NCBI RefSeq assembly: GCF_026104355.1
Contig: NZ_CP110535.1
Coordinates: 2,294,001-2,358,000 of the forward strand
Direction of reading: 5' to 3'
DNA: 64,000 nt
Source of the DNA: Halomonas sp. BDJS001
Lineage (GTDB): Bacteria > Pseudomonadota > Gammaproteobacteria > Pseudomonadales > Halomonadaceae
Of this stretch, positions 8,701 through 16,914 are shown one piece after another. How positions within the stretch are numbered: position 1 is the stretch's first letter; every line of letters starts with the position of its first letter. The translations under genes and the position numbers were made by a program. The notes under the pieces were generated by a model. That model was not told where the DNA came from. It saw only the letters and a program-made list of their open reading frames with translations, and did not search any database.

Positions 8701-9514
8701 CCACACCCACCTGGCGAGACCTAAGTTTGATGAGAAAATTCGCTTCCGCGATATCGTCGCCCAGCCACGCAAGATTATCTCAAGCCCGACCTGGTCTGGC
8801 CTTGAGGATGAGCATGTCTCCTATAACGCCGGTTACACCAACGTTCACGAGCTGATCCCTTGGCGCACCGTGAGTGGTCGTCAGCAGTTCTATCAGGATC
8901 ATGCCTGGATGCGCGCTTTCGGTGAAAGCCTGCTGGTCTATCGTCCTCCCATCGATACCAAGGCGGCCAAAGGCTTCCAGCTTCCCGCCGACAACGGCTT
9001 CAAGAGCAAGGCGCTGAACTTCCTCACGCCGCACCAGAAGTGGGGCATCCACTCCACTTACTCGGACAACCTGCTGATGTTGACGCTTAACCGAGGCGGC
9101 CCGGTGGTGTGGCTCTCCGAGGCGGACGCGGCAGATATCGATATTGAGGACAACGACTGGATCGAGGTCTACAACGCCAACGGCTCGATTGCTGCGCGAG
9201 CAGTGGTCAGCCAGCGGGTCAAGGCGGGCATGGTGATGATGTACCACGCCCAGGAGCGCAACGTGAACGTCCCCGGCTCTGAGGTCACCGGCACGCGGGG
9301 CGGTATTCACAACTCGGTCACCCGTGTCTGCCCCAAGCCAACCCATATGATCGGCGGCTACGCGCAGCTCTCTTACAGTTTTAATTATTACGGCACCGTC
9401 GGCTCAAACCGCGATGAGTTCGTGTTAGTGCGCAAGATGAAACACGTTGACTGGCTGGATGGTGAAGGCAATGACAGTGTTCAGAAGAACAGTGCTCAGG
9501 AGGCCGTGAAATGA
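5717..9514 (+). CDS. narG: Respiratory nitrate reductase alpha subunit (Mo-bisMGD catalytic)
   Basis: This 1265-residue catalytic subunit reduces nitrate to nitrite at the cytoplasmic face. H50, C54, C58 and C93 (the STHGVNCTGSC segment and RGCPRG) form the FS0 cluster site, matching E. coli H49/C53/C57/C92. D223 in YDWYCDLPPASP corresponds to the molybdenum ligand D222. The ATG at 5717 (MSHFIDRLNFF) was chosen over an in-frame upstream TTG at 5639 because it matches the family N-terminus and is preceded by GGAG. No narK or narXL is adjacent. Two sequences resembling NarL heptamers (5594-5600 and 5615-5621, 6 of 7 each) lie upstream but are weak. narH overlaps its stop by ATGA. Confidence 0.98.
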   Translation: MSHFIDRLNFFRKSREPFANEHGELRSESRQWEDSYRARWQHDKVVRSTHGVNCTGSCSWKIYVKNGLVTWETQQTDYPRTRPDLPNHEPRGCPRGASYSWYLYSANRLKYPLVRKPLLALWREALKANPDPVDAWASIVEDPAKTKQYKRARGMGGFVRGNWDELNELVAASNVYTAKQYGPDRIIGFSPIPAMSMVSYAAGSRYLSLIGGVCMSFYDWYCDLPPASPMTWGEQTDVPESADWYNSGYIIAWGSNVPQTRTPDAHFFTEVRYKGTKTVSITPDYAEVSKLTDEWLSAKQGTDAALAMAMGHVILKEFHLENPSAYFTDYVRRYTDMPFLVELEAREDGSFAPGRQLRASDFDAALGQENNPEWKTVAWDETRDQLVVPRGSIGFRWGETGDEVGKWNLESLDAAGTEIKPLLSLANHHDSVARVAFPYFGGIEHEHFEHVKGAGVGAADDLLFHNLPAKRLKRADGSEMLAVTVFDLMCANYGIDRGFVGDGEDDGATSFDQIRPYTPAWQEKITGVPAEQCTRIAREFADNAHKTNGRSMIIVGAGMNHWYHMDMNYRGLINMLVMCGCIGQSGGGWAHYVGQEKLRPQTGWTPLAFGLDWQRPPRHMNSTSFFYSHSSQWRYEKLEIKEILSPLAKAEDYPGSLIDFNVRAERMGWLPSAPQLDTNPLRLAKKAEAAGMSTADYAVQQLKSGELRFAAEDPDAPENFPRNMFIWRSNLLGSSGKGHEYMLKYLLGTRHGIQGKDLGDFGGQKPEEVVWRDEAPEGKLDLLVTLDFRMSTTCLYSDIVLPTATWYEKDDLNTSDMHPFIHPLTAATDPAWESRSDWDIYKGIAKAFSKVCVGHLGEETDLVTLPMQHDSPGELAQPAVMDWKKGECAPIPGKTMPSLIEVKRNYPETYERFTSVGPLLESIGNGGKGIAWNTDAEVELLGKLNHRKLDGPHKGRPLIDSAIDAAEMILTLAPETNGAVAVKAWDALSKITGRDHTHLARPKFDEKIRFRDIVAQPRKIISSPTWSGLEDEHVSYNAGYTNVHELIPWRTVSGRQQFYQDHAWMRAFGESLLVYRPPIDTKAAKGFQLPADNGFKSKALNFLTPHQKWGIHSTYSDNLLMLTLNRGGPVVWLSEADAADIDIEDNDWIEVYNANGSIAARAVVSQRVKAGMVMMYHAQERNVNVPGSEVTGTRGGIHNSVTRVCPKPTHMIGGYAQLSYSFNYYGTVGSNRDEFVLVRKMKHVDWLDGEGNDSVQKNSAQEAVK

Positions 9515-11073
9515 AAATTCGTTCCCAGGTAGGCATGGTTCTCAACCTTGATAAGTGTATTGGTTGCCACACCTGTTCGGTGACCTGCAAAAATGTCTGG
9601 ACCAGTCGCGAAGGTATGGAGTACGCCTGGTTCAACAATGTCGAGACCAAGCCCGGTATCGGCTATCCCAAAGAGTGGGAGAACCAGGCCAAGTGGAAGG
9701 GCGGATGGATGCGCCGTAACGACGGTCGGATTGAACCGCGTATTGGTGGCAAATGGCGGGTGCTGGCGAATATCTTCGCCAACCCCGACCTGCCTGAAAT
9801 GGATGACTACTATGAGCCGTTCACTTTCGACTACCAACACCTGCATACCGCCAAGATCGGCGAGCACCAGCCGGTAGCGCGCCCGCGCTCGCTGATTTCC
9901 GGTCAGCGAATGAAAAAGATCGAATGGGGCCCCAACTGGGAAGAGATCCTTGGCACCGAGTTCGCCAAGCGGCGCAAAGACGCCAACTTCGACAAGGTGC
10001 AGGCAGATATCTACGGCCAGTTCGAAAACACCTTCATGATGTATCTGCCGCGCCTCTGCGAGCACTGCTTGAATCCCACCTGTGTGGCGTCCTGCCCTAG
10101 CGGTGCGATCTACAAGCGGGAAGAGGATGGCATCGTTCTAATCGACCAGGACAAGTGCCGTGGCTGGCGGATGTGTATCTCCGGCTGCCCCTACAAGAAG
10201 ATCTACTACAACTGGAAAAGCGGTAAGTCCGAGAAGTGTATTTTCTGCTACCCGCGTATCGAGGCCGGTCAGCCGACCATCTGCTCCGAGACCTGTGTGG
10301 GCCGCATTCGCTATCTCGGCGTGCTGCTGTATGACGCTGATCGTATCGAGGAAGTGGCGAGCTCCCCTGACGAGCGTGACCTCTACCACCGCCAGTGCGA
10401 GATTTTCCTAGATCCTAACGATCCGGAAGTGATTGCCCAGGCCAAGCGGGATGGCATCCAGGATAACGTCATCAAAGCCGCCCAGGCCTCACCGGTCTAC
10501 AAGATGGCTATCGACTGGGGGTTGGCGCTGCCGCTGCACCCGGAATACCGCACGCTGCCGATGGTGTGGTACGTGCCGCCGCTGTCGCCGATTCAGTCCG
10601 CCGCTGAGGCGGGGCATGTAGAGTTCGATGGCATCCTGCCCAAGATCGAATCACTGCGTATCCCGGTGAAGTACCTGGCTAACCTGTTGACAGCCGGTGA
10701 AGAGGAGCCCGTAGTGTTGGCACTCAAGCGTTTGATGGCGATGCGTGTCTACATGCGTGGCAAACACGTGGAGGGCGCCCCCAACGCCGAAGTGCTCGAT
10801 GCCGTGGGGCTGAGCGTGGCCCAGGTAGAGGAGATGTACCGCTACCTGGCCATTGCCAACTACGAGGATCGGTTTGTGATCCCCACCAGCCATCGGGAAA
10901 TGGCCACCGAAGCCTTCCCTGAACGGGGAGGATGCGGCTTTACCTTTGGTGATGGTTGCCACGGTGAGAGCCAGCCCAACCTGTTCAATGGCCGTAAGCA
11001 GACCAGCGTGTTGGTGAAACCGGTAGAGGTCTTCGACCCGCAGCCACAACTTGAGGAGTCTCGTCATGACTGA
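9511..11073 (+). CDS. narH: Respiratory nitrate reductase beta subunit (4 Fe-S clusters)
   Basis: This 520-residue electron-transfer subunit carries electrons from NarI hemes to NarG. The cysteine motifs are in order: C16/C19/C22/C26 (CIGCHTCSVTC), CEHCLNPTCVASC, CRGWRMCISGC with the tryptophan typical of the 3Fe-4S site, and KCIFC...CSETC. Its ATG overlaps the narG stop (ATGA at 9511-9514), preceded by CAGGAGG, which indicates translational coupling. The length matches the family (E. coli 512). Confidence 0.98.
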   Translation: MKIRSQVGMVLNLDKCIGCHTCSVTCKNVWTSREGMEYAWFNNVETKPGIGYPKEWENQAKWKGGWMRRNDGRIEPRIGGKWRVLANIFANPDLPEMDDYYEPFTFDYQHLHTAKIGEHQPVARPRSLISGQRMKKIEWGPNWEEILGTEFAKRRKDANFDKVQADIYGQFENTFMMYLPRLCEHCLNPTCVASCPSGAIYKREEDGIVLIDQDKCRGWRMCISGCPYKKIYYNWKSGKSEKCIFCYPRIEAGQPTICSETCVGRIRYLGVLLYDADRIEEVASSPDERDLYHRQCEIFLDPNDPEVIAQAKRDGIQDNVIKAAQASPVYKMAIDWGLALPLHPEYRTLPMVWYVPPLSPIQSAAEAGHVEFDGILPKIESLRIPVKYLANLLTAGEEEPVVLALKRLMAMRVYMRGKHVEGAPNAEVLDAVGLSVAQVEEMYRYLAIANYEDRFVIPTSHREMATEAFPERGGCGFTFGDGCHGESQPNLFNGRKQTSVLVKPVEVFDPQPQLEESRHD

Positions 11074-11887
11074 AGCCGCTACCCAATCGCTGACCCCGGT
11101 AGAGCCGTCGTTCGAGCCGCTACAGGGTATGCGCAGCCTACGCGTACTGGCCCGCCTGCTCGATTACCCGACCCAGGAACTGCAGGATGCCAGCGGCGAG
11201 CTCATCGAAATTCTCAATGCCGAGCGCCGCCTGGGGGCGGCTCTCAAATCGTCGCTTATGGAGTGGTGTCAGCGTCTCCAAGAGGGTGACCTGCTTGAAC
11301 TGCAGGCCGAGTACGTCGCCATGTTCGATAAGGGGCGAGCTACGTCGCTGCTGCTATTCGAGCACGTTCACGGTGAATCACGTGACCGTGGCCAGGCCAT
11401 GGTAGATCTTATGGCCGAGTACAGCGCGGCCGGTTTTGAGCTGGATGCCCGTGAACTGCCCGATCATCTACCGGTATTTCTTGAATACCTTTCAATGTGC
11501 GATGAAGCCGAGATCGGCCGCTGGCTGGGCGAAATACGCCATATTCTGGCGCTGCTGACCGCGCGGCTGGAGGAACGGGGAGCGGATCACGCGCTGGTAC
11601 CGCTGTCACTGTTGGCGTTAATCGGCGCCGAGGGCGATGTCGAAGAGCATCGGCCCCAGGTTAAGAAAGAAGTGCCTGATAACACCCCCGAAGCCTTGGA
11701 CGCCGTATGGGAAGAAGAAGCGGTGCGCTTCTCGGCAACCTCTGACGAAGACTGCGCGCTGCAGTCTGCCGAAGGCCGCCGCTTGGCCGAGCGCAAACAC
11801 ACCGTTCAGAGCCAGCCGGTGCGCATTATGCCTGCCCCGTCTTTAAATGCCTCTTCCGCTCCTTCCGCTCCTTCCGCCGATCGTTAA
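11066..11887 (+). CDS. narJ: Nitrate reductase molybdenum cofactor assembly chaperone
   Basis: This 273-residue TorD/NarJ-family chaperone binds apo-NarG and allows cofactor insertion and membrane attachment. Family segments include LARLLDYPTQEL near residue 30, LLLFEHVHGESRDRGQAMVDL near 90, and DHLPVFLEYLS near 130. The ATG at 11066 follows GAGGAG and overlaps the end of narH by 8 bases. An upstream in-frame start at 11051 would overlap more and lacks support. The C-terminus is longer than in E. coli (236 residues) and ends in an alanine/serine/proline-rich tail, probably disordered. Confidence 0.95.
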   Translation: MTEAATQSLTPVEPSFEPLQGMRSLRVLARLLDYPTQELQDASGELIEILNAERRLGAALKSSLMEWCQRLQEGDLLELQAEYVAMFDKGRATSLLLFEHVHGESRDRGQAMVDLMAEYSAAGFELDARELPDHLPVFLEYLSMCDEAEIGRWLGEIRHILALLTARLEERGADHALVPLSLLALIGAEGDVEEHRPQVKKEVPDNTPEALDAVWEEEAVRFSATSDEDCALQSAEGRRLAERKHTVQSQPVRIMPAPSLNASSAPSAPSADR

Positions 11888-11900
11888 TAGGAGAATCACC

Positions 11901-12593
11901 ATGTATGACGCGATTGCGCATTACTTAACCCATCTGATTTACGGCTACTACCCCTATCTCGCTGGCACGGTGTTCCTGCTGGGTAGCCTGCTCCGTTTCG
12001 ATCATGGTCAGTACACCTGGAAGACCGGTTCTAGCCAGATGCTCTCTTCAAAGAATATGCGCCTGGGCAGCAACCTGTTTCATATCGGTATTATCGTGAT
12101 TTTCTTCGGCCATCTGGTAGGCATGCTCACTCCGCACTGGGTCTATGAACCGTTCCTGCACGCTGGCACTAAGCAGCTAGTGGCTATCGTGGTGGGCGGT
12201 ATTGCCGGTGCCATGTGCGTGGTGGGCGGCGCCATGTTGCTCTATCGGCGCCTGGCCAACCCTCGCGTAAAGGCATCGTCGAGCATGATGGATACCTTGA
12301 TCCTGGGCTTGATCGTCTTACAAGCGTGCCTGGGTATGGTGACCATCATCTTCTCGCTGGGCCATATGGACGGCGAAATGATGCTGACACTCTCCAGCTG
12401 GGCGCAGTCGATAGTCTTCTTCAGCGGCGGTGCGGCGGACTACATGCAGGAAGTGTCGTGGATTTACAAACTGCATATCTTTATCGGCTTAACCATCATC
12501 CTGCTGTTCCCGTTTTCGCGGCTGGTGCATGTGTGGAGCGCGCCGTTTGGCTATGTGACTCGTCGTTATCAGCTTGTCCGCCGCCGCGGCTAA
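11901..12593 (+). CDS. narI: Respiratory nitrate reductase gamma subunit (cytochrome b)
   Basis: This 230-residue membrane diheme cytochrome b oxidises quinol and anchors NarGH. There are five hydrophobic segments, with histidines in the expected segments (NLFHIGIIVIFFGHLVG and KLHIFIGLTIILLFPFSRLVH). ATG 11901 follows AGGAGA and gives the normal N-terminus MYDAIAHYLTHLIYGYYPY. A longer in-frame reading from 11847 would overlap narJ and adds only low-complexity residues. The length agrees with E. coli NarI (225). Confidence 0.97.
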   Translation: MYDAIAHYLTHLIYGYYPYLAGTVFLLGSLLRFDHGQYTWKTGSSQMLSSKNMRLGSNLFHIGIIVIFFGHLVGMLTPHWVYEPFLHAGTKQLVAIVVGGIAGAMCVVGGAMLLYRRLANPRVKASSSMMDTLILGLIVLQACLGMVTIIFSLGHMDGEMMLTLSSWAQSIVFFSGGAADYMQEVSWIYKLHIFIGLTIILLFPFSRLVHVWSAPFGYVTRRYQLVRRRG

Positions 12594-12632
12594 CAACTGC
12601 TTGTGCTCGGCCAGGCCTAGAGGAGAAATAAC

Positions 12633-13454
12633 ATGCAGATGATTGATATCGAACAGTTACCTGGGGGCGTCGCTGCGCCTCCGGTACGCGTCGGCGACAC
12701 CCCTATCGATGAAGCAACGATTGCGTTGGAGATGCAGTACCACCCCGCCGAAACGGCGGGGGAGGCTCAGCTTCAGGCAGCCCGGGCGTTGGTGGTCAGA
12801 GAGCTGCTGCGCCAGCGTGCTAGCGTCCTGGGCCTACTATCGACACAGGAAGTTAGCGAAGCACAGGAAGACGCGGCGATTGCTGCCCTGCTCGAACAGG
12901 AGCTTGATGTGCCCGAACCGGGGGAAGCCGATTGCCAGCGCTTTTTTGAGACCCACCGCGAGCGCTTCAGCGAACCGGTGCAGTTACGCGTTCGGCATAT
13001 CCTGCTTGCGGCCGCACCCGATGACTCCCAGGGTCGCGACGACGCTTACCAGCTTGGCGAAAAGCTACTCGAACAGCTTAAGCAGATACCCGAGCGGTTT
13101 GCCGAATTTGCTCAGCACCACTCCGCGTGCCCTTCAAAAGAGCTGGATGGTGATTTGGGCTGGTTGGTATCAGGGCAGACGGTTCCAGAGTTGGATCGCG
13201 CTTTGCAGCACTTGCCCGAAGGTCTGCACGAGCGCCCCTTGGCGTCTCGCTATGGCTGGCATGTGGTGAGTATTGACGAGCGCAGAGAAGGTAGGGCGTT
13301 ACCTTTCGATCAAGTTATTGACCGGGTGCGCCATAGCCTACGGGAGCAGGCAACTCGTCGCGCGCTACGTCACTATTTGCTGGCGTTAGAGAGCGAAATA
13401 GGCGTCGAAGGGATTGTTCTGGATGACGATGCGGGTGGCAGTTTGATGCAATAG
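12633..13454 (+). CDS. Parvulin-type peptidylprolyl isomerase (NifM/PpiC-like) of the nar operon
   Basis: This 273-residue protein has an N-terminal helical region (about 1-110) and a rotamase/parvulin domain (about 120-215; motifs LRVRHILLA, FAEFAQHHSACPSKELDGDLGW, ASRYGWHVVSI). No signal peptide is visible, so it should be cytoplasmic. Parvulins of this NifM-like type commonly follow narI in pseudomonads and relatives, suggesting a folding role for nitrate reductase, though the client is not proven. It lies 39 bases after narI with AGGAGA before its ATG, so it is probably the last gene of the nar transcript before moaB. Confidence 0.88.
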   Translation: MQMIDIEQLPGGVAAPPVRVGDTPIDEATIALEMQYHPAETAGEAQLQAARALVVRELLRQRASVLGLLSTQEVSEAQEDAAIAALLEQELDVPEPGEADCQRFFETHRERFSEPVQLRVRHILLAAAPDDSQGRDDAYQLGEKLLEQLKQIPERFAEFAQHHSACPSKELDGDLGWLVSGQTVPELDRALQHLPEGLHERPLASRYGWHVVSIDERREGRALPFDQVIDRVRHSLREQATRRALRHYLLALESEIGVEGIVLDDDAGGSLMQ

Positions 13455-13489
13455 CTTGATGCAACAGTAAGGCTAAGAGGAGAGGTTTG

Positions 13490-14068
13490 ATGTCCCATGT
13501 TCCTGTAGATGCACTTTTTACTCCGCTTGGCATCGCGGTGCTAACGGTTTCCGATACGCGTGGATTCGATGAAGATGGCAGCGGTGACCTGCTGGTTAAA
13601 CGTCTGAATGAAAGCGGCCATGTCCTGTTGGAGAGGCGTATCGTTGTCGATGATACCTACCAGGTTCGCGCCGTTGTCTCGGAGTGGATTGCGAGAACAG
13701 ATATCCACGCGATTCTGGTTAATGGCGGCACTGGCTTTACCGCTCGGGATACGACTCCCGAGGCGTTGATACCACTGTTCGACAAAGCGATTGAGGGGTA
13801 TGGCGAGCTGTTCCGCCACTACTCCCTGAAGACCATTGGCACAGCGACGATCCAGTCTCGCGCCGTGGCAGGGGTGGCCAACCGAACGATGATGTTTGCG
13901 ATGCCCGGCTCGCCCAAAGCGTGTGCGTTGGCGTGGGACAGAATTATCTCTTTGCAATTGGACGCCCGCACTCGCCCCTGTAACTTTGCCGCCATGGTAC
14001 TCCCTTCAGTGACTCCCTGCAGCGGACGCCATGCAGCGAGTTTTACCAGTGATCTGGAACCCTTATGA
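13490..14068 (+). CDS. moaB: Molybdenum cofactor biosynthesis protein B (molybdopterin adenylyltransferase family)
   Basis: This 192-residue MoaB/MogA-fold protein belongs to the family that adenylylates molybdopterin before metal insertion. Signatures are AVLTVSDTRGFDEDGSGD near residue 18, LVNGGTGFTARDTTPEAL near 78, and MPGSPKACALAW near 138. ATG 13490 is preceded by GAGGAGAGG. An in-frame TTG three bases earlier is less likely. The stop overlaps the moeA ATG (ATGA), so the cofactor genes are coupled and follow the nar genes they serve. Confidence 0.94.
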   Translation: MSHVPVDALFTPLGIAVLTVSDTRGFDEDGSGDLLVKRLNESGHVLLERRIVVDDTYQVRAVVSEWIARTDIHAILVNGGTGFTARDTTPEALIPLFDKAIEGYGELFRHYSLKTIGTATIQSRAVAGVANRTMMFAMPGSPKACALAWDRIISLQLDARTRPCNFAAMVLPSVTPCSGRHAASFTSDLEPL

Positions 14069-15326
14069 ACTGTCACTGCGCAGAAATAGTCACGCCCGGC
14101 TTGTTAGATCTGTTTGATGCACGCCAACGGCTTATCGACGCTGCCACGCCCATTAATGCAGTAGAAATCATCACCCTAGAACAAGCGGCGGGGCGCGTGC
14201 TGGCAGAAACGCTGGTCGCACCTCTCGATATGCCGGGGGTGGACAATAGCGCTATGGATGGTTATGCGCTGTGTCTGGCGGATTACCAAGCGGCTCCTAG
14301 CGGCGCGGGCTTACCCATTCTCCAGCGCGTACCAGCTGGCGCAGGCGTCATGCTGCTACCGGAAGGAGGCTGCGCGCGTATTTTACCGGCGCGCCGGTGC
14401 CCATGGGGGCAGATATTGTGGTGCCTCAAGAGCGGGTAACTCTTGATCAGCGCGGGTATATACACCTCGAGGGTAACCTGGTGGTAGGCGCTAATATTCG
14501 TCGCCAGGGCGAGGAGATCCGCGTGGGAACCCCGTTACTTGCTGCAGGTGAGGCTCTTGATGCCGCGTCGATTGCGCTGCTGGCAAGTCATGGAATTAAC
14601 ACAGTTACCGTCAAACGGCGTCTACGGGTGGCGCTCCTCTCAACCGGTGATGAGCTAATTGCTCCCGGTACTGTCCGATCACCGGGGCAGGTATACGACA
14701 GCAATCGCGCCATGCTTAACGTACTGCTAGCACAAGCACAGTGCGATGTGCTGGATCTGGGCGTCATCGCGGATTCACCGCAGTCACTGCATCAGGCCTT
14801 TGAACATGCCCAAGCCGCTGCGGATGTGGTGATGTGCACTGGAGGTGTTTCGGTAGGCGAGGAGGATCACGTTCGACCGGTAATAGAAGAGCGCGGTGGG
14901 TTGCATTTCCATGGGGTTGCCATGAAGCCAGGGAAGCCTTTTGCGTTTGGTTATCTAGGTGCTGATCCGTCCTCTTCCACACCGTTAATTGCCCTGCCGG
15001 GCAATCCCGTGGCTTCGCTAGTGGGCTGGCAACTGCTGGCGCTAGCGTTTATTCATGCCCTGCAAGGCAAAACAGTAGCAGCACTTCAGCGTTATCCGGT
15101 AAAAGCCGGCTTTGCTCAGCGCGGCCCACGGGGGCGCTGCGAACTGTTAAGAGTGGCGCTTGATTGGTCAAAAGGGGCTCCCGTGGCGCAGTTAGCGGGT
15201 GGGCAGGGCTCGCATATGCTCAGTGCGGCTAGCCAAGCCGATGGCTATTTAATGATTAATCCCGAAACAGACGTAGCAGAAGGGAGCACCTACCACTACT
15301 ACCCCATTAATCAGTTCGCCGCTTGA
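14065..15326 (+). pseudogene. moeA: moeA, molybdopterin molybdenumtransferase, interrupted by one missing base
   Basis: MoeA inserts molybdate into adenylated molybdopterin. The first frame (14065-14439) carries the N-terminal part, including PGVDNSAMDGYA, and ends in a non-homologous tail. The second frame (from about 14385 to 15326) carries the remainder, including LLSTGDEL, VYDSNRAML, CTGGVSVGEEDHV, KPGKPFAFG and ALPGNPVAS. Adding one T to the four-T run at 14381-14384 restores the expected ARIFTGAPVPMGADIV segment exactly across the join and gives a full-length protein of about 420 residues. Because the enzyme is needed for NarG and both halves are well conserved, a sequencing deletion is more likely than a true pseudogene. 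The gene overlaps moaB by 4 bases. Confidence 0.9.
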
Positions 15327-15379
15327 ATTTTTATACTCACTGTGGCTGCTGATGCTGTTTGCTTTTTATAGGAGAGGGT

Positions 15380-15784
15380 ATGTCTTCACATCACAAACCC
15401 CGCACACTGATTTATGCCTGCTCTGGCTGCTCTGATGTGGCACAACTTGCCAATAGCGTTGCCCTGCGTCTTGACCATGCAGGAGAGGCAGAAATGTCCT
15501 GCATTGCCGGTGTGGGCGGTGGTGTGCCCGGCCTCGTGCGCATTGCCCGCTCCGGGCGGCCTATCGTAGCCATTGACGGGTGCCAGATGCACTGCGCCAG
15601 CCACTGTCTCGCCAAAGCGGACGTGATGCCCACAGAGCATGTCAAGCTATATGAAAACGGCCTGCGCAAGCGACGGGGTCAGTTTTATGATGAGCAAACA
15701 ATTACCAAGGTTACCGCAGAGGTAAAAGGACTCATTGCCCGGCTGCCCGTTAATGCCAGTACCCAAGAGGAGCCCGTAAAATGA
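15380..15784 (+). CDS. DGC-domain putative zinc-binding protein
   Basis: This 134-residue protein has the layout of the DGC family: an N-terminal ACSGCSD motif, a central SCIAGVGGG, and [14 protein letters not shown], which contains the name-giving Asp-Gly-Cys. The clustered cysteines suggest metal or Fe-S binding; the biochemical function is unknown to me. ATG 15380 follows GGAGAGG, and its stop overlaps the moaA ATG (ATGA at 15781-15784). It is therefore tightly coupled to cofactor synthesis and may handle metal or sulfur for nitrate reductase maturation, which is inference from position only. Confidence 0.75.
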   Translation: MSSHHKPRTLIYACSGCSDVAQLANSVALRLDHAGEAEMSCIAGVGGGVPGLVRIARSGRPIVAIDGCQMHCASHCLAKADVMPTEHVKLYENGLRKRRGQFYDEQTITKVTAEVKGLIARLPVNASTQEEPVK

Positions 15785-16770
15785 ATGCACTAGTTGATGG
15801 GTTTGGCCGTACAGTGCGTTACCTGCGTATATCGGTGACTGATCGTTGTGACTTCCGCTGTGTGTATTGCATGGCTGAGGAGATGACCTTTCTGCCACGC
15901 GCCCAGCTGCTGACCCTTGAGGAGATAGCTGACCTTTCTCAGGCGTTTGTCGAGCTGGGCGTGGAGAAAATTCGTCTAACTGGCGGTGAGCCGCTGGTAC
16001 GCCAGGGCGTACTCACGCTAGTGCAAAAACTCGGTGCATTGGAAGGTCTGCGCGAGCTGGCGATGACCACCAACGGTTCAGGGTTGGTCAAGCATGCCGA
16101 GGCTTTGCGGCAAGGCGGGCTACATCGGCTCAATATTAGCCTCGACTCGCTAAAGCCCGAACGCTTTAAAGCATTAACCCGGACGGGGGATCTTGATCAG
16201 GTGATCGCGGGTATCCGTGCAGCGCGCCGCGCTGGCTTTCAGTCGATTAAGCTCAACGCCGTATTACTCAAGGGGCGCAATGACGATGAAATTCTCGACT
16301 TGGTAAACTTTGCCCGGGATGAACACGTCGATATAAGCTTTATTGAGGAGATGCCGCTGGGCGCTATCAGCGAGCATAACCGTGGTGAAACCTTTCTTTC
16401 CACCGATGCGGTTCGCGAGACCATAGAAAACCACTATCAACTCTTACCGACCACCGAGACCACCCTAGGGCCATCCCGCTATTACCGTATGGCAGACAGC
16501 CAGTCGCGGATTGGCTTCATCTCTCCCCATAGCCATAATTTCTGTGCTGCCTGTAACCGTGTTCGAGTAACGGCTGAAGGGCGGCTACTGCTTTGTCTGG
16601 GCAATGAGCACTCGGTAGATTTACGCGCCGTCATGCGACGTTATCCGGGGGACACCCAGCGGCTTAAATCGAGCATTGTGGCGGCAATGAAGAAAAAACC
16701 TGAGCGTCATCACTTCACGACGGATGGTGAAGTTCAAATAGTGAGGTTTATGAATGCAACTGGTGGGTAA
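15781..16770 (+). CDS. moaA: GTP 3',8-cyclase (molybdenum cofactor biosynthesis protein A)
   Basis: This 329-residue radical SAM enzyme starts molybdopterin synthesis from GTP. C23, C27 and C30 (CDFRCVYC) bind the SAM cluster. The C-terminal cluster is bound by the [18 protein letters not shown] segment. The terminal Gly-Gly (ATGG) needed for activity is present. It ends the anaerobic block and overlaps the DGC gene by 4 bases. The partners moaC, moaD and moaE are not in the window. Confidence 0.97.
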   Translation: MNALVDGFGRTVRYLRISVTDRCDFRCVYCMAEEMTFLPRAQLLTLEEIADLSQAFVELGVEKIRLTGGEPLVRQGVLTLVQKLGALEGLRELAMTTNGSGLVKHAEALRQGGLHRLNISLDSLKPERFKALTRTGDLDQVIAGIRAARRAGFQSIKLNAVLLKGRNDDEILDLVNFARDEHVDISFIEEMPLGAISEHNRGETFLSTDAVRETIENHYQLLPTTETTLGPSRYYRMADSQSRIGFISPHSHNFCAACNRVRVTAEGRLLLCLGNEHSVDLRAVMRRYPGDTQRLKSSIVAAMKKKPERHHFTTDGEVQIVRFMNATGG

Positions 16771-16914
16771 TAGGATTCGTGCAGTGTTCTAAACTAATCT
16801 TTAAGCGTTTTTAAAGTGCTTGAAACGCCCTCCCAACCACCGGGGGCTAGTGGTTAATAGCGCTTTCCGTTAAGCTCCTCTGCAATTTTTATCTGCCTGC
16901 TTTGAGGTGAGTGT

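Noticed and set aside
7901..8710. Open frame of 269 codons on the minus strand inside narG
   Set aside because: It is antisense to strongly conserved narG codons, has no ribosome site and no recognisable domain; typical of GC-rich codon bias.
16830..16860. Inverted repeat AACCAC/GTGGTT after moaA as a terminator
   Set aside because: Only a 6-base stem and no following T run; too weak to annotate.
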